Positions 7,165 to 16,128 of a DNA stretch of 64,000 nt are shown piece by piece. Origin of the DNA: Streptomyces sp. R41 (GTDB lineage Bacteria > Actinomycetota > Actinomycetes > Streptomycetales > Streptomycetaceae). The position numbers and the translations under genes are program-made. Where the stretch lies: assembly GCF_041053055.1 (NCBI RefSeq), contig NZ_CP163443.1, positions 7,857,001-7,921,000 on the forward strand, in the 5' to 3' direction. Within the stretch, counting starts at the first letter, position 1, and each line of letters opens with the position of its first letter. The notes under the pieces were generated by a model, which made no database searches, was not told where the DNA came from, and worked only from the letters and a program-made list of their open reading frames with translations.

Positions 7165-9393
7165 TCAGACGCGAGCCGATTCCAGTTCGGCCGCGTCGTC
7201 CCGCGCCGGGACGGTGGAGGACTGGTGACTGAGCCCCTCGCCCTCCACGTCGACCTTGGGCAGCAGCTTGTCCAGCCACCGTGGCATCCACCACGCCGCC
7301 TTGCCGAGCAGGGCGAGCACCGCGGGCACGAGCGCCATGCGGACGACGAAGGCGTCGAAGAGTACGGCGATGGCGAGCCCGAAGCCGATCATCTTGATCA
7401 TGGATTCGCCGGCGCCGATGAAGCCGGAGAACACCGCCATCATGATCAGCGCGGCGGCCACCACGACGCGGGCGCTGTAGCGGAACCCGGAGACGATCGC
7501 CTGCCCCGGCCGGTCCCCGTGGACGTACGCCTCCCGCATGCGGGCGACGAGGAACACCTCGTAGTCCATCGCGAGGCCGAAGACGATGCCCACCAGGAAG
7601 ATCGGCATCATGCTCATGATCGGCCCGGTCGTCTCGACGCCGAGGAGATCGGCGCCCCAGCCCCACTGGAAGACCGCGACGACGGAGCCGAGGGCCGCGA
7701 GCACCGAGAGGAGGAAGCCGAAGGCTGCCTTGATCGGTACGAGGACGGAGCGGAAGACCACCATCAGGAGCAGGATGGCCAGGCCCACCACGACGACGAG
7801 GTACGGGATCAGCGCGTCCTGCATCTTCTGGGCGACGTCGATGTTCAGCGCGGTGGTGCCGGTGACCTCGAACTCCGCCCCGGTGGAGGCCTCGGTCGCG
7901 GGACGCGCGTCGCGGATGGTGTGGACGAGGTCCTTCGTCTTCTCACTGGTGGGCGCCTCGGCCGGGACCGCGGAGAAGACCGCGGTGTCGCCCGAGCTGT
8001 TGAACCGGGCGGCCGAGACGGAGACGACTCCCTCGGTGGCGTCGATCTTCTGCTCGATCGTCTGCACGGCGGCCTTCGCGTCCTCGGCTCCCTCGGCGTC
8101 CACGACGATGGTCAGCGGGCCGTTGAAGCCGGGGCCGAAGCCCTCGGCCAGGTCGTCGTAGGCGCGGCGCTCGGTGGTGGAGGTGGGCTTGGCCTCGTCT
8201 CCGGTCATGCCCAGCTGCAGGTCCATCACGGGTATGGCGAGCACACCCAGGCCCACGACCGAGGCGAGGAGTACGGGGAGGGGGCGGCGCAGAACGAAAC
8301 GGGCCCAGCGGGTTCCCCCGTTGTTCTCGCCGGCTTCCTTGATCCGGCCGCGCTTGCGGGAGGAGCGGGACAGTACGGCGTTCGGCCAGAAGCCGAGCAC
8401 GGCAGGGACCAGTGTCAGCGCGATGGCGACGCCGATGGCGACCGCTCCGGCGGCGGCCAGGCCCATCTTGGTCAGCATCGGCACGCCGACGACCGAGAGG
8501 CCGGCCAGCGCGATGACGACGGTGAGTCCGGCGAAGACGACCGCGGATCCCGCGGTGCCGACGGCGAGCCCGACTGCCTCCTGCGGTGTGTGACCCTTGG
8601 CGCGCTCCTCGCGGTACCGGGAGACGATGAAGACGGCGTAGTCGATGCCGCACGCGAGGCCGAGCATCGTGGCGAGCGTGCCGGTGGTCGAGGACAGGCC
8701 CAGGGCACTGGCCAGAGCCGTGATCGAGGCCATGCTGACGCCGACGCCGATGATCGCGGTCAGCAGCGGAAGCCCGGCGGCGGCCAGCGAACCGAAGGTG
8801 ATCAGCAGCACGAGGGCCGCGATGGCGATTCCGATCGCCTCCGCCGACCCGCCCGCGGCGGGCTGGGTCGCCAGCGCGGTGCCGCCGACCTCGACGGTCA
8901 GGTCCGAACCCTGGGCCTGCTTGATGGCGTCCTTGAGGTGGTCCTTGCTGATGTCGGTGAGGTCGTCGGCGTTCACCTTGTAGGTGACGGTCGCGTACGC
9001 CGTGGAGGCGTCCTTGCTGACCGCCTTCGCCCGGAAGGGGCTGACCGCACTGGCGACCTGCGATCCGTCGGCCGCCTCGGACACGAACTTCTCGATGGCC
9101 GCCCGGTTCTCGGACGCGGTGACCTTCTGCCCGTCGGGAGCGACGAAGACGACGCGGGCGCTCGCCCCGTCGGCCTTCGCCCCGGGGAAGCGCTGCTCCA
9201 TCAGGTCGAACGCCTTCTGCGACTCGATGCCGGGCATCGAGTTGCTCGAGTCGGGGGCGGCAGGCGCCGTGGCCGCGCCGAAACCGGCGGCGGACAGCAC
9301 CGCCACCCACAGGAGGGCGACGAACCAGCGCCGCCGGAAGGCCAGTTGGCCCAGTCGATAGAGGAAAGTAGCCACGAGCAGGGGTCTCCACAT
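7165..9393 (-). CDS. MMPL family RND-type transporter
   Basis: About 742 residues from ATG 9393; GTG 9375 (giving MATFLYRLG, the usual family start) with GGAG upstream is equally plausible. The architecture is duplicated: one N-terminal helix, a large extracytoplasmic domain (about 45-190), a bundle of helices, then the same again. GIDYAVFIVSRYREE in the first half and AMDYEVFLVARMREA in the second hold the proton-relay Asp-Tyr pairs. Such proteins export lipids or drugs from the inner membrane. Its closeness to a two-component system suggests regulated efflux. The cytoplasmic loop is Arg/Lys rich (SRSSRKRGRIKEAG). Confidence 0.92.
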   Translation of the reverse strand: MWRPLLVATFLYRLGQLAFRRRWFVALLWVAVLSAAGFGAATAPAAPDSSNSMPGIESQKAFDLMEQRFPGAKADGASARVVFVAPDGQKVTASENRAAIEKFVSEAADGSQVASAVSPFRAKAVSKDASTAYATVTYKVNADDLTDISKDHLKDAIKQAQGSDLTVEVGGTALATQPAAGGSAEAIGIAIAALVLLITFGSLAAAGLPLLTAIIGVGVSMASITALASALGLSSTTGTLATMLGLACGIDYAVFIVSRYREERAKGHTPQEAVGLAVGTAGSAVVFAGLTVVIALAGLSVVGVPMLTKMGLAAAGAVAIGVAIALTLVPAVLGFWPNAVLSRSSRKRGRIKEAGENNGGTRWARFVLRRPLPVLLASVVGLGVLAIPVMDLQLGMTGDEAKPTSTTERRAYDDLAEGFGPGFNGPLTIVVDAEGAEDAKAAVQTIEQKIDATEGVVSVSAARFNSSGDTAVFSAVPAEAPTSEKTKDLVHTIRDARPATEASTGAEFEVTGTTALNIDVAQKMQDALIPYLVVVVGLAILLLMVVFRSVLVPIKAAFGFLLSVLAALGSVVAVFQWGWGADLLGVETTGPIMSMMPIFLVGIVFGLAMDYEVFLVARMREAYVHGDRPGQAIVSGFRYSARVVVAAALIMMAVFSGFIGAGESMIKMIGFGLAIAVLFDAFVVRMALVPAVLALLGKAAWWMPRWLDKLLPKVDVEGEGLSHQSSTVPARDDAAELESARV

Positions 9394-9518
9394 CTGATCT
9401 CGGATACGTCCCCAGGATCCCGGGGGCGAGGGTGTCCTGTCGTCGTGCGCCTGCCGACAATCCGGACTACTGAGAACGCAGTACACGCGGCGGCGCGTAT
9501 GGTCCCCGAGCACGACGG

Positions 9519-9557
9519 GGCCCGCCCCACGGGCATGCGGTGCGCGCGGGGCGGGCC
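9519..9557 (-). terminator. GC-rich hairpin after alcohol dehydrogenase
   Basis: GGCCCGCCCC (9519-9528) pairs with GGGGCGGGCC (9548-9557) across a 19-base loop, 28 bases past the dehydrogenase stop on the minus strand. It should end the dehydrogenase/SDR transcript before the MMPL promoter. Confidence 0.6.
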
Positions 9558-9584
9558 GGGTGGAACGGCTACGGCGCGGGCGGC

Positions 9585-10628
9585 CTACGACGCGTCGTCG
9601 AAGGTGACGACCACCTTCTCGGCCGCCCCCGGCGTCAGCGTGAGCTCGAAGGCGTGCTCGGCCTCGGCGAAGGGGACCCGGTGGCTGATCAGCTTGGCGA
9701 AGCGCTCGTGGTGCTCGGCGATCTCCTGGGTGACCTCGAAGATCTCCGTGGGGTAGCCCTGGGAGGCGATGAGGGTCAGTTCGCTGCGCAGCATGCCGCC
9801 GAGGTCGATCGCGTCGGACTTCTTCTGTACGGCGACCGTGACCATCTTGGCGCCCCACTTGGCGGCGGCGATGGTGGCGTCGAAGACGGCGGGGGCACCG
9901 GCGGCGTCGATGTAGATGTCGGTTCCGGCGCGGGGCTGGCCGAGCGCGTTGGCGGCCCGGCCGTGCAGTTCGGTCAGCCGGGCGGTGACGTCTTCGGCGG
10001 CGGAGTCGATGACGGCGTCCGCGCCGACGGCCAGCGCCGTCTCCAGCCGCTCGGGGATGACGTCGGCGACGACCACGTGCTCGACCCCGCGCAGCTTCAG
10101 CCAGATGGTGGCGCCCAGACCGATGGGCCCGGCCCCGAAGACCACGACCTTGTCGGACGGCTTGGCCTCGGAGCGGTTGACGCAGTGCCGGGCGACGGCC
10201 ATGGGCTCGTTGAGCGCGGCGACGTGGAAGGGAACGGTGTCGGGGAAGACCGCCACGCTCTTGCCCAGGACGGCGTCCTCGATGAGCAGATACTCGCTCA
10301 TGCCGCCGTATTTGTCGCCGCAACCGATGATGCCGGAGGGGGCGCCCTGCGGATTGACGACCACGCGGTCGCCCACCTTCAGGTCCGCGACCTCGGCGCC
10401 CACCTCGACGATCTCACCGGCCGGCTCGTGGCCGAGGGGGAGCGCGACCATCGACCCGCCGGGACCGAAGGGGGCGCCGCCCAGGTGGAGGAAGTGGGTG
10501 TCGGTGCCGCAGATGCCGCAGGCGCGGATCCGCATCAGGGCGTCCTTGGGGCCGGGCACCGGGCGCTCGATCTCGACGACGTCGATCTTGCCGACGCCAC
10601 CGGTCTGTACGGACTTCATCGTGGCCAT
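9585..10628 (-). CDS. zinc-dependent medium-chain alcohol dehydrogenase
   Basis: ATG 10628 (or 10619), 347 residues. The catalytic zinc site is visible as CGICGTD (Cys37/Cys40) and LGHEPAG (His67-Glu68), with NEP further on. The Rossmann motif is VVVFGAGPIGLGA near residue 167. The four-Cys structural zinc lobe of classical enzymes is absent; the corresponding region reads APSGIIGCGDKYGG. This places it with butanediol/threonine/sorbitol dehydrogenase-like proteins; the substrate is not evident. It lies 44 bases after an SDR gene on the same strand, so the two probably act together. Confidence 0.88.
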   Translation of the reverse strand: MATMKSVQTGGVGKIDVVEIERPVPGPKDALMRIRACGICGTDTHFLHLGGAPFGPGGSMVALPLGHEPAGEIVEVGAEVADLKVGDRVVVNPQGAPSGIIGCGDKYGGMSEYLLIEDAVLGKSVAVFPDTVPFHVAALNEPMAVARHCVNRSEAKPSDKVVVFGAGPIGLGATIWLKLRGVEHVVVADVIPERLETALAVGADAVIDSAAEDVTARLTELHGRAANALGQPRAGTDIYIDAAGAPAVFDATIAAAKWGAKMVTVAVQKKSDAIDLGGMLRSELTLIASQGYPTEIFEVTQEIAEHHERFAKLISHRVPFAEAEHAFELTLTPGAAEKVVVTFDDAS

Positions 10629-10672
10629 GGATAGCTCGTTTCTCGTGACGGAGTGCTGTTCTTGACGGGTGG

Positions 10673-11437
10673 TCAGACGGCTGCCCAGCCGAAGTCGACG
10701 GGCAGGACGGCGCCGTTGATGTTGCTGGCGGCGTCGGAGGCGAGGAAGACGATGGCGGCGGCCGGCTCCTCGGCCTCGGCGACCTTTCCGGAGAGGCCGA
10801 TGTAGGGGCCGATCAGGCCGGGGCCGTGGGCCTTCGGCCGGGAGTCGACCTGGATGTTGGTCGCCGTGGGGCCGGGCGCGATGGCGTTGGTACGGATCCC
10901 CTGGCTCCGGTACATCACGGCGAGGGACTTCGTCAGGCCCACGATGCCGTGCTTGGAAGCGGTGTACGCGGCACCGGCCGCGCTGCCCCGCAGGCTCGCC
11001 TCGGACGCGGTGAACACGATCGAGCCGCGGCCCGCCGCCAGCATGTGCGGCAGCGCGGCACGGGTGAGCAGGAAGGGCGCGGTCAGATTGACGCGTAGGA
11101 CGCGCTCCCGCTCGTCGTCGCCGGTGTCGCCGAGGGCCGACATGTGGTCCATGACCCCGGCGTTGTTCACCAGCACGTCCAGGCCGCCGAAGGTGTCCAC
11201 GGCCGTGGTGACGACCTCGTCCACCACCCGCGGATCGCTGAGGTCGCCGACGACCGCGCGGGCGACGCCTCCCGCGTACTCGATCGTCTTGACGACCTGC
11301 TCGGCGGCGTCCTTGTTCAGATCGGCGACCAGGACCTTCGCGCCCTCCTCGGCGAACTCCAGGGCGGCGGCCCGGCCGATGCCCGATCCGGCTCCGGTGA
11401 CGACGACGCCGCGCCCTTCAAGACCTGTGCTGCCCAT
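10673..11437 (-). CDS. SDR family oxidoreductase
   Basis: ATG 11437, 254 residues, classical SDR: TGAGSGIG for cofactor, NNAGVMDH, Ser in VFTASEAS, YTASK as active site Tyr-Lys, and PVDFGWAAV at the C-terminus (the usual DGG is DFG). The loop DLNKDAAEQV favours NAD(H). It is the first gene of a two-gene unit with the alcohol dehydrogenase at 9585. A secreted lipase gene ends 33 bases upstream of its start region on the same strand, so read-through from that gene is possible. Confidence 0.88.
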   Translation of the reverse strand: MGSTGLEGRGVVVTGAGSGIGRAAALEFAEEGAKVLVADLNKDAAEQVVKTIEYAGGVARAVVGDLSDPRVVDEVVTTAVDTFGGLDVLVNNAGVMDHMSALGDTGDDERERVLRVNLTAPFLLTRAALPHMLAAGRGSIVFTASEASLRGSAAGAAYTASKHGIVGLTKSLAVMYRSQGIRTNAIAPGPTATNIQVDSRPKAHGPGLIGPYIGLSGKVAEAEEPAAAIVFLASDAASNINGAVLPVDFGWAAV

Positions 11438-11470
11438 GGCGTACCTCTTTCTTGTCCGGGTGGGAGTTCT

Positions 11471-12421
11471 CTACGAGCCCTTGAGCGTGTGCAGGACGGC
11501 GTCGGCCATGCCGCGCTCACCGCGCTCGTTGGGGTGGACGGGGGCGGCCTGGGCCGCCGGGAGCAGGGGTTCCACCCAGCGGGTCGCGCTCGCCGAGCAG
11601 GCGTCGCGCCCCGCGGAGGGGGTGTACGTGTCGACGTATCCGGCCCCGGCGGCCCCCGCCCGCTGCCGCAGCACGCTGTTGAGCTGCCGCTCCTTGTCGT
11701 TGAGGAACGTCGCGTCGTCGGGTGCGAGGGTCATGTAGTCGTCGCAGCCCTCGCCCTTGTCCGGCAGGATCGACGGGTATCCCACGACGTACACCCGTGC
11801 CTTCGGGGCTCGCTGCTCGACCTTGCTGAGTGTGTCGGCCAGACGCTCTCCCGCCGTCTGGATCCTCCGCCGCACCTCGTCGGTGTCGCCGGAGACGTAC
11901 GTGGCCCGGCACGGCGCGTCGTTCCCGGTGTACTTGCCGCTGCCCGTCGCGACGTAGAGGGCGCCCTGCTTGACGCAGTTCTCGACCAGCGAGCCGAAGC
12001 CGATGTCGTTGCCGCCGATGCCGATGGTGACCAGCCGCGTCGAGGCGGACAGCGCCGACAGCTGGGCCGGGTTGACGCCGTTGTCGGTGGTCTGCGGCGC
12101 CGACAGGTCCGCGATGGTGGCGCCGCTGCAGCTCACGTCGCGGAAGTCGGCCGACTTGATCTCCAGCTCCCGGGCGATCAGTGCGGGGTAGTTGTGGTCG
12201 GAGCGGTCGCAGCCCGCGGGCTTGCCGGTCCGGTCGGGGATCTTCGGTCCCGCGGTGTAGGAGTCGCCGAGTGCGACGTACGGGCCCTTCAGCGACGCGG
12301 CGGCGGCCGGTGCCTTGTCGTTCCCGTCGTTCCCGTCGTCGTGCGCGACGCTGACGGCGAGGAGCAGCACGCCGAACGTGACGCCCACGCCGGCCAGTCC
12401 TGCTCGTGTGTAGGTTCCCAT
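11471..12421 (-). CDS. secreted SGNH/GDSL lipase or esterase
   Basis: ATG 12421, 316 residues. A Sec signal with one hydrophobic helix (GLAGVGVTFGVLLLAVSVA) precedes a low-complexity Asp/Asn/Ala linker. The catalytic domain has block I GDSYTAG with nucleophile Ser, block III GGNDIGF, and block V HPNERG with the catalytic His. Cys residues are placed as expected for the three disulphides of Streptomyces extracellular lipases (SsEst/S. rimosus lipase type). It hydrolyses carboxyl esters outside the cell. Its upstream region is shared with a divergent MarR gene whose operators lie more than 300 bp away. Confidence 0.9.
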   Translation of the reverse strand: MGTYTRAGLAGVGVTFGVLLLAVSVAHDDGNDGNDKAPAAAASLKGPYVALGDSYTAGPKIPDRTGKPAGCDRSDHNYPALIARELEIKSADFRDVSCSGATIADLSAPQTTDNGVNPAQLSALSASTRLVTIGIGGNDIGFGSLVENCVKQGALYVATGSGKYTGNDAPCRATYVSGDTDEVRRRIQTAGERLADTLSKVEQRAPKARVYVVGYPSILPDKGEGCDDYMTLAPDDATFLNDKERQLNSVLRQRAGAAGAGYVDTYTPSAGRDACSASATRWVEPLLPAAQAAPVHPNERGERGMADAVLHTLKGS

Positions 12422-12736
12422 CGGTGTGTCCTGTCTTCCGTCTCGGGTGGTCCCGTGCGGTGTGTTCGCGTGATGCCAAGTGGCGTGCGGGGAGCTGCAC
12501 TTCGCTGTGGACACCAGGCCGGTGATCGGCGTACGGAGGGCCGATGAGCAGTGACACAGGCGCTGAGCCGACGTCGGCCCCGGTGAAGAGGGGAGAGGTG
12601 TGGTCGGCCGGTGTCCTCGAGCCCGGCGGCGGACAGCGGGTGTCCGGCCGCCGGGCCCGAGGACTGCGTCGCTCCCCGTCCCCACGGGTGCGGCGCTGGG
12701 GCCACGTCCGCTCTGTGCGGCCCCGGTCCAATGGCT

Positions 12737-12824
12737 TGCTTGAGTTAGGCAAGCATGTGGGAGTTACTTGAGTCAAGCAAACTAATGATTAATTTACTTG
12801 AGTCAGGCAAGTAGATGCTAAACT
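12737..12824 (+). promoter_or_regulatory. triple MarR-type operator and leaderless promoter
   Basis: Three related 19-bp sites precede the MarR gene: TGCTTG-n7-CAAGCA at 12737-12755, a weaker TTACTTG-n7-CAAACTA near 12765-12783, and a perfect TACTTG-n7-CAAGTA at 12795-12813. A -10-like TAAACT at 12819-12824 ends 6 bases before the ATG, and ACTTGA at 12796-12801 sits 17 bp upstream as the -35. So the strongest palindrome covers the -35, and the message would be leaderless; there is no Shine-Dalgarno sequence. The rest of 12422-12736 shows no gene. Confidence 0.65.
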
Positions 12825-12830
12825 GGACGC

Positions 12831-13346
12831 ATGCCCACCACACCGCAGACAGACGCCCCATCCTCGACCGACATCGCGGAGATCGAGGGCGCTCTCAACC
12901 GCATCTCCTATCTGACCGGTCGGGTCCGGCAGCACGACCGTCTGATGGCCTTGGCCGGAGTGCAGCTGGACCGTGCCGGTGTCGCGCTGCTGCGGCAGAT
13001 CGCCGATTCCGAGCCGATGCGTCTGGGGGAGCTGGCGAATCTGCTGGCCGTGGAGGCGTCGCACGTCACCCGGCAGGTGCAGCAACTGCAGAAGTCCGGT
13101 TACGTGACCCGCGTCCCGGACCCCGACGACCGCCGTGCCCAGCGCATTCAGATCACCCCGACCGGCCAGGAGGTGATCAACCGCGTCCGCGAGGCGAGCT
13201 GCCGGGGTATGGAGGTCGCCCTGAAGGCGTGGTCCCCACAGGAGCTGCGGCAGCTCGCCACCCTGTTCCACCGGATGGTCGACGACTTCTACTCCGCGGA
13301 GGACGATGATGTCGCGATCGAGGCCGTCCGGGGGGCACGCGCCTGA
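12831..13346 (+). CDS. MarR family transcriptional regulator
   Basis: ATG 12831, 171 residues, no ribosome binding site, probably leaderless. The winged helix-turn-helix spans about residues 50-115: MRLGELANLLAVEASHV, TRQVQQLQKSGYVTRV, and the wing PDPDDRRAQRIQIT. MarR dimers bind palindromes and release on ligand binding. The three palindromes immediately upstream indicate autoregulation. The SDR at 13426 is convergent, so the regulated structural gene, if any besides itself, is likely the upstream lipase/SDR side or lies elsewhere. Confidence 0.9.
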   Translation: MPTTPQTDAPSSTDIAEIEGALNRISYLTGRVRQHDRLMALAGVQLDRAGVALLRQIADSEPMRLGELANLLAVEASHVTRQVQQLQKSGYVTRVPDPDDRRAQRIQITPTGQEVINRVREASCRGMEVALKAWSPQELRQLATLFHRMVDDFYSAEDDDVAIEAVRGARA

Positions 13347-13425
13347 CGGCGCCGACGCGATGCTTTCCGGGGTGCGCGCGGGTGGACCCCGTTCGTCGGC
13401 GGACGCCGGATCGCCCCGTGAACCG

Positions 13426-14196
13426 TCAAACGCTGTAACCCCCATCGACCCCCAGCGCCTGCCCGGTGATGAAGCCCGCGCGGTCCGAGGCCAGGAACGC
13501 GACGGCTTCCGCGATGTCCGTCGCGTCGCCGAAGCGGCGCAGCGGGATATTGCGCCGGGTGATGTCCAGCGCCGCCTCGTCCAACTCCCCGGACGTGATC
13601 AGGCGTGCGGCGATGCCGTCGGTCAGCATGCCGGGGCCGACGCAGTTCACGCGGACCCCGTACCGGCCTTCTTCCGCGGCCAGCGCTCGCGCGACCGCCT
13701 CGACCGCCCCCTTCGTGCCCGAGGAGAGCCCGTCGCGGACCGGGAAGCGCCGGGTGGCCACGGTGGTGACGGCGACGATGCTGCCCCGGCTCTCCCGCAG
13801 CCGGGGCAGCGTGGGATGGACCAGGTTGAAGAACGCTCCCGCGTCGGCGTCGAGTTGGGCGCGGTACTGGCTCGGAGTGACCTTGCTCAGATGCACCATC
13901 GGCACATGCGGGCCCGCCGCGTACACGAGGGTGTGGATACCGCCGAACGTCGAGTCGGCCTCCGCCACGGCCTCCGCCGTGGCCTGATCGTCGCTCAAGT
14001 CGAGCCGTAGAGCCAGGACTTGACGCCCGCACTCCTTGACCTCACCGGCGAGCGAGTCGGCCGCGGCCTGATGGGCGCGATAGGTGAACGCCACGTCGCT
14101 GCCCCGCTCGGCCAGCATCCGCACGATCGCCGCGCCGATGCCGCCCGTGCCACCCGCGACGAACGCGGCCCCTGCCCTGCCGGAGAAGTCAGCCAT
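13426..14196 (-). CDS. SDR-fold protein lacking the catalytic Tyr
   Basis: ATG 14196, 256 residues. The Rossmann motif is intact (VAGGTGGIGAAIV), as are the NAG-equivalent YAAGPH, the Lys helix and the C-terminal GVDGGYSV. However the YxxxK site reads SSGTKGAVE, with Ser in place of Tyr, and the preceding Ser strand reads VAVTTVATRR. Loss of Tyr is incompatible with the standard SDR proton relay, so it may be a cofactor-binding regulator, an enoyl-reductase-like variant, or use another residue. It faces the MarR gene convergently. Confidence 0.82.
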   Translation of the reverse strand: MADFSGRAGAAFVAGGTGGIGAAIVRMLAERGSDVAFTYRAHQAAADSLAGEVKECGRQVLALRLDLSDDQATAEAVAEADSTFGGIHTLVYAAGPHVPMVHLSKVTPSQYRAQLDADAGAFFNLVHPTLPRLRESRGSIVAVTTVATRRFPVRDGLSSGTKGAVEAVARALAAEEGRYGVRVNCVGPGMLTDGIAARLITSGELDEAALDITRRNIPLRRFGDATDIAEAVAFLASDRAGFITGQALGVDGGYSV

Positions 14197-14287
14197 CGAA
14201 GTGCCTCACAGTCCCGGGGAGTTGGCGACAGTCGTGCGATGGGGTATTCCAGCATGCACCCCTGCCCGCGGCTCGACCACCGCACCG

Positions 14288-16024
14288 TCAGGGACGGAGG
14301 TCCGACAGGTGGACGTCGGTGCTCGAGAGGGTCATCGGTGTCGCCGAGACGGCTCGCACCCGGATGCGGGTGCCCGCTTTCGGGAGGGTGAACTTGCCGT
14401 CGGGCGGCCGAAGTCGGTAGCTGGCCGAGCCATGGCCCGGGAGCGTGGCGGGGCCGGCCACGATGGACCAGTAGCGGCTCATGCCCTGGCCCGTGGTCAG
14501 AGTGAAGTGGGGAGTCAGGGCCGCGCCGCCGAGGTTGGTGACGCGGACGGTGAGTTCGCTGACCGCTCCGGTGGCGCGGCGGGCGCCGACGACGTCCATA
14601 CGAAGGGGCGGTGACCCCGTGACCGCCAGGGTCACCGCCGCCGCGGTCGGGGCCAGCAGGAGCGCGGCCGCGGCCACCCGGGCGCCCCGCTTGTGCGGGC
14701 CGCGCAGGAAGGCGGGGCGGGGCTGCCACGCGGTGGTGAAGGACTGCCAGGGTGCGGTGACGGCCGCGGCCAGCCACAGCGGGGTCATCAGCAGGTAGTA
14801 GCCGTCCTGCGAGCGCGTCGCCACATAGAACGCGCACCAGGGCAGCACCGTCGCCGCCGGTCCCAGCCGCCGGACGAACAGGACGAAGAGGCCCAGCAGC
14901 CCCGCGGCCAGCAGCAGACTCGCGCGGGAATACCAGGACAGCCGGTCGCTGCCGTCGGTGAAGTAGAGCGCGAGGCCGACCAGGCCCTGGCCGTGGATGT
15001 TCGCCTTCTGGGTGAGCGGGAGCGCGATGCCGGAGATCCACGAGCGGGGCTCGCTCACGATGAAGTACGCGTTGATCAGCAGCCAGGTCGTGGCGGCCAC
15101 GCCGACGATCCGGCCCACGGCGACCGCGGCGGCGCGCGGGCCCAGCTCACCGCGGCGCAGCGCGTAGACCCCGGCCAGCAGGAACGGTGTGAGGAACCAG
15201 GGCAGTTGCTGGGCCGCGCAGGCCGCTCCCAGGCATGCCGCCCGCACCCAGTCGCCCCGGCCGCCGCCGCCCATCCGCGGCCAGCCCGTCACCACCGGGA
15301 TGAGCAGGGCGCAGGCGACGATCGCCGGATAGCCGAGCCGGGCGTACGCGGGCAGCAGACCGAAGCCGAGGCAGACCAGAGTGGCGGCGGAACGCCACTG
15401 CACCGGCAGCATCCGCCACATCACGATCGCGCCCAGGATCAGCGCCCCGGTGCTGACCATGATCGCCGCGGCCGAGCCGGGGCCGATCCAGAGCAGCGGC
15501 GCGGTGAGCATCAGGGTCAGCGGCGGGTAGCCGTACGTGTAGTCGTAGCCGCCGTTCATCGTCGCGGTGAGGGCGACGCCGTGACCGAAGAGCCACGGCC
15601 ACGGCCGCCCGTAGACCTGGTGCCCGGCGAGGAACTCGTGGGCGGCCTGCGTGGTGAGGACCGACTCGTCACTGCCGCTGTGGTACATGGCGTACCCGCA
15701 CACGGCGAGCGTCACCGCGGTCACCAGGACGCACAGGTCGAGCCGGGCCAGCGAACGGCCCCGGCGTACGACCAGGGTCAGGACGCCCGTCACGAGGATC
15801 GAGGCGTAGCAGAGCGAGACGATCGCGGCCACGACGAGACGATGGCTCGCGGCCTGCGCCCACAAGGGGCGGGTGCCGATGAAGAGGCTGATGTCGGCGA
15901 GCAGGGTCAGGACACGGTGCCACTGAGCGGGCGCCTCGTCCGGGTGCCACTGCGCGGGCGCCCCGTCGGGCGAGGCCTTCGAGGGGGCCTGCCGACCGCT
16001 GGGCGACAGCCTGGTTTCTGCCAA
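14288..16024 (-). CDS. polytopic glycosyltransferase (GT87/DUF2029-like)
   Basis: Start chosen at TTG 16024, which has GGAG 8 bases upstream; GTG 16030 is in frame but too close to it. This gives 578 residues. After a cytoplasmic N-terminus with a doubled APAQWHPDE/APAQWHR segment there are roughly ten membrane helices up to residue 470, with GYDYTYGYPPL resembling the acceptor-side loop of polyprenol-phosphomannose-dependent transferases. The last 100 residues form a soluble beta-rich domain (LTVRVTNLGGAALTPHF). The likely role is transfer of mannose or arabinose at the outer face of the membrane. It is monocistronic. Confidence 0.75.
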   Translation of the reverse strand: MAETRLSPSGRQAPSKASPDGAPAQWHPDEAPAQWHRVLTLLADISLFIGTRPLWAQAASHRLVVAAIVSLCYASILVTGVLTLVVRRGRSLARLDLCVLVTAVTLAVCGYAMYHSGSDESVLTTQAAHEFLAGHQVYGRPWPWLFGHGVALTATMNGGYDYTYGYPPLTLMLTAPLLWIGPGSAAAIMVSTGALILGAIVMWRMLPVQWRSAATLVCLGFGLLPAYARLGYPAIVACALLIPVVTGWPRMGGGGRGDWVRAACLGAACAAQQLPWFLTPFLLAGVYALRRGELGPRAAAVAVGRIVGVAATTWLLINAYFIVSEPRSWISGIALPLTQKANIHGQGLVGLALYFTDGSDRLSWYSRASLLLAAGLLGLFVLFVRRLGPAATVLPWCAFYVATRSQDGYYLLMTPLWLAAAVTAPWQSFTTAWQPRPAFLRGPHKRGARVAAAALLLAPTAAAVTLAVTGSPPLRMDVVGARRATGAVSELTVRVTNLGGAALTPHFTLTTGQGMSRYWSIVAGPATLPGHGSASYRLRPPDGKFTLPKAGTRIRVRAVSATPMTLSSTDVHLSDLRP

Positions 16025-16128
16025 GTACACGGCTCCAGACGCTAATTCGTGCAGGTGAGCGGCGCGCGGCAGGACGTGAAGAGTCCGGTGTGAGGCAGGT
16101 AAGAAGCGCGACCGTCCATCCCCGCGTC

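Noticed and set aside
7165..9393. MMPL at 7165 as member of the CstR-like regulon
   Set aside because: No ATACCCC/GGGGTAT palindrome occurs upstream of 9393; it is near a two-component system instead.
6814..9756. 980-residue plus-strand open frame opposite the MMPL gene
   Set aside because: Composition is His/Gly/Glu/Arg repeats typical of the antisense of a high-GC transporter gene; no domain, and the minus strand has a clear MMPL protein.
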